Shown piece after piece: positions 8,241-14,767 of a stretch of 47,967 nucleotides of DNA (the stretch's first letter is position 1; each line of letters opens with the position of its first letter). Where the stretch lies: contig JBBCJT010000011.1 of NCBI GenBank assembly GCA_037190665.1, positions 1 through 47,967 of the forward strand, read 5' to 3'. This DNA is from JBBCJT01 sp037190665 (lineage in GTDB: Bacteria; Pseudomonadota; Alphaproteobacteria; Acetobacterales; Acetobacteraceae). Under the pieces are notes generated by a model. The model was not told the DNA's origin and made no database searches. It saw only the letters and a list, made by a program, of their open reading frames with translations. The position numbers were made by a program, and so were the translations under genes.

Positions 8241-9362
8241 TCAGGCCGCGGCTGAGCGCGCCGTGCCCGCCTCCCGCGCGGCGACCAGTTCGCGCACGCG
8301 GGGGATGAGCTCGCGGCCGTACTGGATCGCGTCCACGAGCGGGTCGAAGCCGCGGATGAGGAATGTCGTGATCCCGAGGTCGTAGTAGTCGAGCAGCGCA
8401 TCCGCCACCTGATCGGGCGTTCCGACCAGCCCGGTGGAGTTGCCCTGCGCCCCGGTCAGCGCGGCGATGCCGGTCCACAGCCGCTTGTCGAGCCGTGTCC
8501 CCTTCTCGGCGGCGGCGAGCAGCCGGCGGGACCCCTCGTTGGGCGGCGCGCCGGCGGCCTGGCCCCGCGCGTTGTGCGGCGAACGCTGGCTGCCGCCGGT
8601 CTCGCGCAGCGCCCTGGCGCGGGCGAGGATGTCATCGGCCTTGGCCCATGCCTTCTCCTCGGTATCCGCCAGCACCGGCCGCAGCGACAGGCTGAAGCGG
8701 GGTTTGCGCCCATGCGGCGCGGCGGCCGCGCGGACGCGCGAGACCAGTTCGCGCACCTGATCGTGCGTCTCGCCCCACAGGGCATAGATGTCGGCATGCT
8801 TGCCTGCGACGGGGATCGCGGCATCGGAGGCGCCGCCGAAATAGACCGGGATCCCCTCGGGCCGGTAGGGCTTCACGTCACCGAAGCCCCGATCCACCTT
8901 GTAGTACTTGCCCACATAGTCGAACGGCGCCTGCGCGGTCCATTCCTGACTGACGATGTCGAGGTATTCCGAGGTGCGGGCGTAGCGCTCGTCCTTGGTG
9001 AGATGGTCGCCATCCTGGGCCAGCTCGACGTCGTTGCCGCCGGTGATGATGTGGACGGCGGCCCGCCCCCGGGAGAAATGATCGAGCGTGGCGAGCTGCC
9101 GGGCGGCGAGCGTCGGCGCGGTGAAGCCGGGCCGGTGGGCGATCATCAGCCCGAGCCGCTCCGTGACATGGGCGATGTGCTGCCCGATCAGGATGCTCTC
9201 CGCGGAATTGGAGTGGAACGCGATCAGGACGCGGTCGAAGCCGACGTACTCCTGCGCCTTCGCGGCCGCGCCGATGTGATCGACGTCCACGGCGGGGCCT
9301 GTGCGCCGCATCGTCTCCGAGGAATTGAAGTGGCCGACATAGCCGATGAATTCGACGCTCAC
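8241..9362 (-). CDS. LLM-class flavin-dependent monooxygenase (SsuD/MsuD-like)
   Basis: A 373-residue member of the bacterial luciferase-like family that uses FMNH2 from a separate reductase to cleave C-S bonds of alkanesulfonates, giving an aldehyde and sulfite. Recognisable SsuD-type stretches are DHIGAAAKAQEYVGFDRVLI, IAHRPGFTAPTLAARQLATL, FSRGRAAVHIITGGND, and GIPVYFGGASDAA. The GTG at 9362 is preceded by AGGAG at 8 bases (AGGAGACACAACCGTG) and gives the normal N-terminus SVEFIGYVGH; the longer ATG frame adds 13 unlikely residues. It is divergent from the flavoprotein gene at 9470. No SsuE/MsuE-type FMN reductase is seen in the window. MsuD, SsuD or dimethylsulfone monooxygenase (SfnG) activity cannot be told apart by eye. 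Confidence 0.88.
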   Translation of the reverse strand: MSVEFIGYVGHFNSSETMRRTGPAVDVDHIGAAAKAQEYVGFDRVLIAFHSNSAESILIGQHIAHVTERLGLMIAHRPGFTAPTLAARQLATLDHFSRGRAAVHIITGGNDVELAQDGDHLTKDERYARTSEYLDIVSQEWTAQAPFDYVGKYYKVDRGFGDVKPYRPEGIPVYFGGASDAAIPVAGKHADIYALWGETHDQVRELVSRVRAAAAPHGRKPRFSLSLRPVLADTEEKAWAKADDILARARALRETGGSQRSPHNARGQAAGAPPNEGSRRLLAAAEKGTRLDKRLWTGIAALTGAQGNSTGLVGTPDQVADALLDYYDLGITTFLIRGFDPLVDAIQYGRELIPRVRELVAAREAGTARSAAA

Positions 9363-9469
9363 GGTTGTGTCTCCTGGATGGGGCGGGGCTGGCCGCGCCA
9401 CGGTCTCACTGTTGTATATCGCTAATTATCATATTCACCTTCTGTTTTGCGTGTATATAGTGATTCCAC
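9363..9469. promoter_or_regulatory. Divergent A+T-rich promoter region of the LLM and flavoprotein genes
   Basis: The 107 bp between divergent genes contain an A+T-rich island (about 9411-9469) that stands out in this GC-rich DNA. Toward the plus-strand gene, TTCACC (9434-9439), a 16-bp spacer and TATAGT (9456-9461) form a possible promoter. An 18-bp string GCTAATTATCATATTCAC (9421-9438) matches 14 of 18 bases at 14675-14692, upstream of another receptor gene. No experimental support; base patterns only. Confidence 0.45.
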
Positions 9470-10738
9470 ATGATCAACGCACAAATTGCCCCGATGCGCC
9501 CGGACCCCGGCGCGGTGCCCGCCGAACCGAACGGCATGCCGCCGCCGCGCTCCCTCGCCGCATCCGGCGAACGGTCCGGCATCGACTGGGCAAGGCTCGT
9601 GCGCGATCTCGATGAGGAGGGCGCGCGCTGCGACCGCAGCGGCAGCTTTCCATCCGGCAATATCGCCCTGCTGAGGGATGCGGGCCTGCTTGCGCTGACC
9701 GTGCCGCAATCGCTGGGCGGGCAGGGCGAGGGGCTCGTCCGCTCGGTCGAAGCGATCGGGCTGGTGGCGCAGGGTTGCCCCTCGACCGCGCTGATCCTCG
9801 CCATGCAGTGCGCGAAGCAGGCGGCCCTCGCGCGGGGTGCGAACTACCCCCCTGCCCTGCGCGAGCGCGTCGGGCGCGATGCGGTGCGCGACGGCGCGCT
9901 CATCAACGCGATCCGCGTCGAACCGGAGCTCGGCAGCCCCACGCGCGGCGGGCTGCCAGCCACCATCGCGCGCCGCGTTCCCGATGGCTGGCGGATCACG
10001 GGCCGCAAGATCTACTGCACCGGCGCGCCCGGACTCGCGTGGTTCGAGACGTTCTGCCGGACCGACGAGCCCGTGCCGCGGATCGGCCCGTTCCTTGTTC
10101 CCGCCGGCGCCCCCGGCCTTCGCATCGAGGAGACGTGGGACCACCTCGGCCTGCGGGCCTCCGGCAGCCACGATGTGGTGCTGGAGGATGTGTTCGTGCC
10201 GGCTGCGCATGCCGGCACCCTCGTCGTGCCGGGCGAAGGTCCGCCACCGCGCGAGGACGCCCAGGCCGCCTGGAACGCGGCCATGCTCGGTGCGCTGTAT
10301 GGCGGGGTCGCGATCGCGGCGCGCGACTGGATCGTCCGCTTCGCGCATGACCGGAAGCCGGCGAATCTGGGCGCTACCCTCGCCACGCTGCCTCGCGTGC
10401 AGGAGGTGATCGGGGAGATCGAGGCCCTCATCGCCGCCGGCAGGCGCATCGTCGGGGCCATCGCCGTCGCGACGGACGCCGGCTATCCGCCGCCCGCGGC
10501 CGAGGCCGGCGCGCTCAAGGTCGTCCTCACCCGCAACGCGGTGGAGGCCGTGCGGCTTGCCGTGTCGCTCGCCGGCAACCACGCCCTGAGCCGCGGCAAC
10601 CCGCTCGAACGCCGGTGGCGCGATGTCCAGTGCGGGCTTGTCCACGCCCCCCAGGCCGACGCCGGGCTGATCACGGCAGGGCGTGCAGCCCTCGCCCGCG
10701 TGCGGATCCCATCATCCAACGAGGCCGATCCCCGATGA
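9470..10738 (+). CDS. Acyl-CoA-dehydrogenase-fold flavoprotein (SfnB/MsuC/DszC-like)
   Basis: A 422-residue protein with the acyl-CoA dehydrogenase fold: an N-terminal helical domain (GNIALLRDAGLLALTVPQSL), a middle beta domain with WRITGRKIYCTGAPGLAWF and WDHLGLRASGSHDVVLEDVF, and a C-terminal helical domain ending in ERRWRDVQCGLVHAP. That last stretch (R-x-x-RD-x-x-x-x-x-H) resembles group D flavin monooxygenases such as DszC, SfnC and MsuC more than true dehydrogenases, which have a catalytic Glu. Divergent pairing with an LLM monooxygenase resembles the Pseudomonas msuD/msuC and sfn arrangement, where the partner oxidises the sulfinate. A role in stepwise oxidation of a sulfonate or sulfone is therefore plausible, but dehydrogenase activity cannot be ruled out. 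The stop overlaps the next start (ATGA). Confidence 0.8.
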   Translation: MINAQIAPMRPDPGAVPAEPNGMPPPRSLAASGERSGIDWARLVRDLDEEGARCDRSGSFPSGNIALLRDAGLLALTVPQSLGGQGEGLVRSVEAIGLVAQGCPSTALILAMQCAKQAALARGANYPPALRERVGRDAVRDGALINAIRVEPELGSPTRGGLPATIARRVPDGWRITGRKIYCTGAPGLAWFETFCRTDEPVPRIGPFLVPAGAPGLRIEETWDHLGLRASGSHDVVLEDVFVPAAHAGTLVVPGEGPPPREDAQAAWNAAMLGALYGGVAIAARDWIVRFAHDRKPANLGATLATLPRVQEVIGEIEALIAAGRRIVGAIAVATDAGYPPPAAEAGALKVVLTRNAVEAVRLAVSLAGNHALSRGNPLERRWRDVQCGLVHAPQADAGLITAGRAALARVRIPSSNEADPR

Positions 10739-11298
10739 CGCAGATATCCTGGCTGCAGACCGATCCCGACGCGCCCACCGCCGACGTGCAGGCCGTGCTG
10801 GACCGGACGCGCGAGAAGCTCGGCTACGTCCGCAACGGACAGCGCGCCCTGCTGGCGCGGCCGAACCTCGTGCTGGCGCAGGACGCCCTCAGCCAGGCGG
10901 CCAACCAGAACCCGGATAGCGGGTTGAGTCGGAAGGAACGGGAGCTGATCGCGCTTGTCGTCAGCGCCGAGAACCGCTGCATCCCGTGCGTGTTCGGCCA
11001 TGCGGCGGCCCTGCGCGAGATCACCGGCGATGCGGTCTGGGTGGCCAGGGTCGAGGCCAACTTCCGCCACGCCGGCCTGTCCGTTCGGGAACGCGCCATC
11101 GCGGACTATGCGCTCAAGATCACGCGGACTCCCGGGGAGGTGGAACCGGGCGACCTGCTGCCGCTGCGCACCGCGGGGCTGAGCGACCGCGATATCCTCG
11201 ATGCCGCCGCCATCGCGGCCTATTTCAACTTCAGCAACCGCATCAACAGCGCCATCGGCGTGGAGCCGAACTCCGAGGCGTATGCCGCCTTCCGTTGA
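10735..11298 (+). CDS. AhpD-like / carboxymuconolactone decarboxylase-family peroxidase-related protein
   Basis: A 187-residue alpha-helical protein with the AhpD core: Cys82-I-P-Cys85-x-x-x-His89 in ENRCIPCVFGHAAALREI, preceded by LSRKERELIALVVSAENRC and followed by LSVRERAIADYALKITRTP. Two redox cysteines and a nearby His are what AhpD-type reductants need to reduce peroxides or recycle peroxiredoxins. The ATG at 10735 overlaps the stop of the flavoprotein gene (ATGA), so translation is probably coupled. Members of this peroxidase-related subgroup often sit with flavin monooxygenases, where they may clear H2O2 released by uncoupled turnover; that role is inferred. Confidence 0.85.
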   Translation: MTQISWLQTDPDAPTADVQAVLDRTREKLGYVRNGQRALLARPNLVLAQDALSQAANQNPDSGLSRKERELIALVVSAENRCIPCVFGHAAALREITGDAVWVARVEANFRHAGLSVRERAIADYALKITRTPGEVEPGDLLPLRTAGLSDRDILDAAAIAAYFNFSNRINSAIGVEPNSEAYAAFR

Positions 11299-11432
11299 GG
11301 CGGGTCAGATATTAACTTTATATTGACGTGTTTTTCTTCTTTTCACGTTTTATAATGATGCTAATGTGACCACCGTCACCACATCGGCCGCGCACGGCTT
11401 CGAAAGCGCGCCCTACCCCACGGAGATGACAG
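11299..11432 (+). promoter_or_regulatory. A+T-rich promoter region before the SsuA-like gene
   Basis: A stretch rich in A and T (about 11310-11370) contains TTGACG (11323-11328) and a perfect TATAAT (11351-11356), but their spacing of 22 bp is longer than the usual 16-18, so they may not work together. The arms ACGTG (11326-11330) and CACGT (11344-11348) form an inverted repeat with a 13-bp spacer that overlaps the TTGACG and abuts the TATAAT, as an operator might. About 75 bases of leader precede the ATG at 11433. Confidence 0.4.
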
Positions 11433-12488
11433 ATGGCCGTATCAGAGGCTGGCTCGCCGGGCAGAACGCAACGGGTGAACCGTCGCTGGCTGCTGGCCGG
11501 AACCGGAGCGTTGGCGGGCCTGTCGGCAACCGGCAAACTGCCGGCCCCGCCGACGGTCGCGCAGGTCGGCAGCTTCGACAAGGTGAAGCTGGCCTGGAAT
11601 CAGGGCGCGCTCTGCCTCGTCTCCAGCGCGCTGGGACATGACGACGGCATCTTCCGCAAGCACGGCCTGGATGTGGAGCTGATCAACTTCGCCGGCTCCA
11701 CGGACCTGCTGCTGGAAGCGATCGCCACCGGCAAGGCCGATGCCGGCACCGGGATGATCCTGCGGTGGCTCAAGCCGCTGGAACAGGGCTTCGACGTGAA
11801 GCTGACCGCCGGCATCCACGGCGGCTGCTCCTACCTCGTCACCGCGCGCAGCCGGAACATCAACACGATCGCCGACCTCAAGGGCAAGACGATCGGCCTT
11901 GCCGATATCAGCGGCACCAACCGCAATCTCTATTCGATCATGGCGCAGAACGCCGGGCTGGATCCGGAGAAGGACGTGACCTGGCGCGCCTATCCGGAAG
12001 ACCTGCTGGCCGCGGTGCTGGACCGGGGCGAGATCGACGCCTACGTGGCCGGCGACCCTCTCGTGTTCTACCAGGTGAAGAACAGCAACGGCGAGCTGTT
12101 CCGCCTCGCCTCCAACGCGACCGGCCCGTGGGAGGACCGAACCTGCTGCGTGCTGGGCATCGGCAACCATCTGATCCGCGGCAGGCGGAGCGTCGCGAAG
12201 CGGCTGCATGAAGGATCGCTCGAAGCCGCGCGCGCCGTCTACACGGATCCCGCGCACGCGGTCGAGGTCGCGCTGCGCTACCAGCCCCGCCGTCGCGAGG
12301 CAGCCCGCGCCGATACGATCGCGATGCTCGAGAGTCTGCCGCACGTCGATCAGCCGGTCGGAGCCGCCTTCCGCGAGCAGGTGCTGACCTATGCGCGGGA
12401 GCTGAAGCGCGCCGGCGTTCTCGCGCCCCGGACCGATCCCGTTCGCTACACCGACCGGATCACCGTCGATCTGACATTGCCAGCCTGA
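11433..12488 (+). CDS. ABC transporter substrate-binding protein (SsuA/TauA/NMT1-like)
   Basis: A 351-residue periplasmic receptor. The N-terminus NRRWLLAGTGALAGLSATG is a Tat-like signal peptide. The mature part starts with VKLAWNQGALCLVSSALGHD and DGIFRKHGLDVELINFAGST, the family's first ligand-binding lobe. LKGKTIGLADISGTNRNLYS and GEIDAYVAGDPLVFY correspond to the second lobe. Such receptors deliver sulfonates, taurine, nitrate or pyrimidines to SsuB/SsuC-type ATPase and permease, neither of which is encoded here. A long N-terminal stretch (about 15 residues) precedes the RR pair, so a slightly later start is possible. The sulfur-related neighbours favour a sulfonate-type ligand, but the binding residues cannot be judged by eye. 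Confidence 0.85.
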   Translation: MAVSEAGSPGRTQRVNRRWLLAGTGALAGLSATGKLPAPPTVAQVGSFDKVKLAWNQGALCLVSSALGHDDGIFRKHGLDVELINFAGSTDLLLEAIATGKADAGTGMILRWLKPLEQGFDVKLTAGIHGGCSYLVTARSRNINTIADLKGKTIGLADISGTNRNLYSIMAQNAGLDPEKDVTWRAYPEDLLAAVLDRGEIDAYVAGDPLVFYQVKNSNGELFRLASNATGPWEDRTCCVLGIGNHLIRGRRSVAKRLHEGSLEAARAVYTDPAHAVEVALRYQPRRREAARADTIAMLESLPHVDQPVGAAFREQVLTYARELKRAGVLAPRTDPVRYTDRITVDLTLPA

Positions 12489-12502
12489 TCCCGCCACATG
12501 CC

Positions 12503-12535
12503 CCCCATGCCGCATCACCCACGTGCGGCATGGGG
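12503..12535 (+). terminator. Strong hairpin between the SsuA-like gene and copC
   Basis: A perfect 12-bp stem, CCCCATGCCGCA (12503-12514) with TGCGGCATGGGG (12524-12535), and a 9-base loop, starts 15 bases after the receptor stop. No T-run follows (TCGCACCCCG), so termination would have to be weak or aided. It ends 18 bases before the copC start and does not cover the copC ribosome site GAGGACTCC. Confidence 0.5.
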
Positions 12536-12553
12536 TCGCACCCCGAGGACTCC

Positions 12554-12925
12554 ATGCGACGCCTCCTTCTCCTGTTCATCGTCAGCTCGGCCAGCCTGGC
12601 AACCGTGGCCGCTCCGGCGTTCGCGCATGCCCATCTGCAAAGCGCGACGCCGCCCGCCAACAGCACGCTGCGCGAGTCTCCGCCCGCGATCGAGGTCACG
12701 TTCACCGAGAGCCTTGAACCGCGTTTCTCCACGTTGACGCTGGAGGACGCCGCGGGGCGGCCGGTCGCGACCCCGCCGGCGCGCGTGGCCGAGGACAACC
12801 CGCGCAAGCTGGTCCTTGCCCTGCCGAGCCTGGGCGCCGGCCGCTATACAGTCATCTGGCGCGTCACCTCGATCGATACCCACCGCACCGAAGGCCGGTT
12901 CAGCTTCACCATCGCCGGCGGCTGA
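12554..12925 (+). CDS. copC: CopC-domain periplasmic copper-binding protein
   Basis: A 123-residue secreted protein: signal peptide MRRLLLLFIVSSASLATVAA with cleavage after AFA, then a mature domain starting HAHLQSATPPANSTL, the typical CopC/YobA start whose N-terminal His helps bind Cu(II). The beta-sandwich core includes FTESLEPRFSTLTLEDA and ends VTSIDTHRTEGRFSFTI, containing the conserved Asp and His of the copper site. The ATG at 12554 has GAGG 6 bases before it. The copD-like gene starts 1 base after the stop codon, so the pair is a single operon, as usual for copC-copD. It is the short CopC form without Met-rich loops, suggesting a single Cu(II) site. Confidence 0.88.
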   Translation: MRRLLLLFIVSSASLATVAAPAFAHAHLQSATPPANSTLRESPPAIEVTFTESLEPRFSTLTLEDAAGRPVATPPARVAEDNPRKLVLALPSLGAGRYTVIWRVTSIDTHRTEGRFSFTIAGG

Positions 12926-12926
12926 C

Positions 12927-14642
12927 GTGCCGGATGTCCTGCTGCTGCTGGCGCGCACGGGGCATACCGCCTTCACCATCGCGCTGATCGGGCTGTGGTC
13001 GTTCCGGGCGCTGCTCGCGCCGGTCGCGATGCCGCGCTTCGCCACCATCGCTTCTGCCGGCGTGCCGGTCTCGGCGGGGTTGTGGCTCTCGGCGCAGGCC
13101 GCGTCGCTGACCGAAAGCAGCATCGCGGACGCGATCGCCGCGGTGCCCGATGTCGCCCTGCACACGCGCTTCGGCAACGCGCTGCTCGCGGGAACGCTGC
13201 TGATCGCGGTCGCCTGCCTGATCGCACGCCGCGCTGGACGCGGACGGGCAGGATTGGCGGCCGCACTGGCGACAACCGGCCTGCTCGCGCGGCTCGCATC
13301 CGGCCATGCGGCCGCGCTGCAGGATACGCCTCTGCTGGTGGTGCAGGCCGTTCATGTCGCCGCCGCCGCGCTCTGGCTCGGCATGCTGCCGCCGCTGTGG
13401 GCCGCGCTGGGGCAGCATCAGGGCGATGCCCGGCTTATCGTCGGCCGCTTCTCACGGATCGGGCTCGGGGCTGTGATCGCGCTGGCCGTCACGGGCTTCG
13501 CGCAGGCCCTGTCGCTGATCGGAGACGTCCCTGCCCTGCTCGGCACGAGATACGGGCAGGTCACGCTCGCGAAGGTCGCGCTGTTCATCGCGATACTGGG
13601 CGTCGCCGTCTGGAACCGGGTGGTGCTGACCCCGGCGCTTCCCGCAAGCATATGCCGGCTGCGCCGCAGCATCGTCGCGGAGACGTTCACCGGCCTGCTG
13701 ATTGTCGCCGTGGCCGCGCTGATCGGCATGCTGCCGCCCGGCATCCACATTCAACCCGACTGGCCGCTACCCTTTCGCATCACGCTGCCGGAACCCGAAG
13801 GCGCTGGGGAGGCGGAGGGGTCAGGCATGGGGGCGGCCATCGGCCTCGCCCTCCTGGCGGTCACGGTCGTCGCGGCGGCCGTCCTCTGCTGGCGACGCCG
13901 CGTCCGGTGGGCAGGTCTTCTCGCAATCGCGGGCGCTGCCGCCGCCGCGTTTCTGCTTCTGCCGCCGATCCAGCTACAGCCCGCAACCCAAGCCAGCTTC
14001 CGCACCATGCCGGAAGGTTTCACCGTCGCCGGCATCCTGCGCGGTCAGGACATCGCCGCCGCCGGCTGCACGGGATGCGACGCGATACTGCAACGCCTGC
14101 TCGACCCGGGCCGTGGCCGCCTCACCGACGGCGAGCTGTACAAGACCATCCGCAATGGCTTCGAAGGCATCGTCCCTGCCCGGGGCGAGCCGCTTCCGGA
14201 TGCCGAAGCGTGGGACCTCGCGGCGTATCTCCGGACCAGGGCTGCCGGCATCGAACTCGATCGCGACGGCGGCTGGTCGGGGCGTCTGGCCGCACCCGAT
14301 ATGCCGCTGCGTTGTGCCGGCGAGCTTCGGAACCTGTCCGGACTGCGCGGCCGCGTGCTGCGCGTGGCGGCCGGTTATGCGCCCCCCGTTGAAGGCGCAC
14401 TGACGGTCAACCTGGATCCCGACCGTGCGACAGCGAGCGAATGCGCGGCCTTGTCCGACACCGCACGCCGCGCCTATTCGCTGATCGTCAATGCGAGCCC
14501 GGATGCGCTGACAGGCTACTGGTTCCTTGTCGACGGCAATGGCTGGCTGCGCGGCACCGGCCGGGGGTTCCCCGATATCCTCACCGAGGCCATCCGCGCC
14601 GTCGCCGTGACGCCGCTGTCGGAAGAGCGGGCCCACCACTGA
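12927..14642 (+). CDS. CopD-like copper permease fused to a degenerate cytochrome c-like domain
   Basis: A 571-residue membrane protein started by GTG just after copC. The first 300 or so residues hold about eight TM helices typical of CopD, including SGHAAALQ and VVQAVHVAAAALWLGMLPPL with the conserved His-x-x-x-x-x-LW pattern. A further TM helix pair lies near residues 305-350. Next comes a domain that resembles cytochrome c (AAGCTGCDAILQRLLD, GELYKTIRNGFEGIVP, EAWDLAAYLRTRAAG) but whose heme motif reads Cys381-T-G-Cys384-Asp385 instead of CxxCH, and where the usual Met-Pro axial ligand region reads IVPARG. It therefore probably binds no c-type heme. The last 120 residues contain GYWFLVDGNGWLRGTGRGFP, a part I cannot assign. 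Role: likely copper import to the cytoplasm or to an oxidase, possibly redox-sensing. Confidence 0.78.
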   Translation: MPDVLLLLARTGHTAFTIALIGLWSFRALLAPVAMPRFATIASAGVPVSAGLWLSAQAASLTESSIADAIAAVPDVALHTRFGNALLAGTLLIAVACLIARRAGRGRAGLAAALATTGLLARLASGHAAALQDTPLLVVQAVHVAAAALWLGMLPPLWAALGQHQGDARLIVGRFSRIGLGAVIALAVTGFAQALSLIGDVPALLGTRYGQVTLAKVALFIAILGVAVWNRVVLTPALPASICRLRRSIVAETFTGLLIVAVAALIGMLPPGIHIQPDWPLPFRITLPEPEGAGEAEGSGMGAAIGLALLAVTVVAAAVLCWRRRVRWAGLLAIAGAAAAAFLLLPPIQLQPATQASFRTMPEGFTVAGILRGQDIAAAGCTGCDAILQRLLDPGRGRLTDGELYKTIRNGFEGIVPARGEPLPDAEAWDLAAYLRTRAAGIELDRDGGWSGRLAAPDMPLRCAGELRNLSGLRGRVLRVAAGYAPPVEGALTVNLDPDRATASECAALSDTARRAYSLIVNASPDALTGYWFLVDGNGWLRGTGRGFPDILTEAIRAVAVTPLSEERAHH

Positions 14643-14767
14643 TGCCGGGTGTCGGATAGCACATATGTGTTCGCGCTAATTTTCTATTTCACGATCTTCG
14701 AGTGTTATCCCTTCTCACGCGACTGCCCGGCCCCGCGCCGGCAGCCCGCTGCAGAGGAGAAGGTTCC
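14643..14767 (+). promoter_or_regulatory. A+T-rich promoter/operator region before the orphan family 5 receptor
   Basis: Between the copD-like stop and the next start lies an A+T-rich island with a 10-bp palindrome CACATATGTG (14660-14669) and the string GCTAATTTTCTATTTCAC (14675-14692), which matches 14 of 18 bases of a string at 9421-9438. No convincing -35/-10 pair was found. The frame of the next gene is open back to a GTG at 14702, but the GAGGAGAAGG ribosome site just before 14768 marks the real start. Confidence 0.4.

Noticed and set aside
9422..10645. A 407-codon minus-strand frame opposite the flavoprotein gene
   Set aside because: Antisense shadow with His/Arg/Gly-rich content; the plus-strand frame has clear acyl-CoA-dehydrogenase-fold features.
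14060..14090. A c-type heme-binding site in the CopD fusion
   Set aside because: The motif is CxxCD, not CxxCH, so covalent heme attachment is not supported.
14702..14767. An N-terminal extension of the family 5 receptor from a GTG at 14702
   Set aside because: The extension lacks a ribosome site and would bury the signal peptide; GAGGAGAAGG precedes the ATG at 14768.
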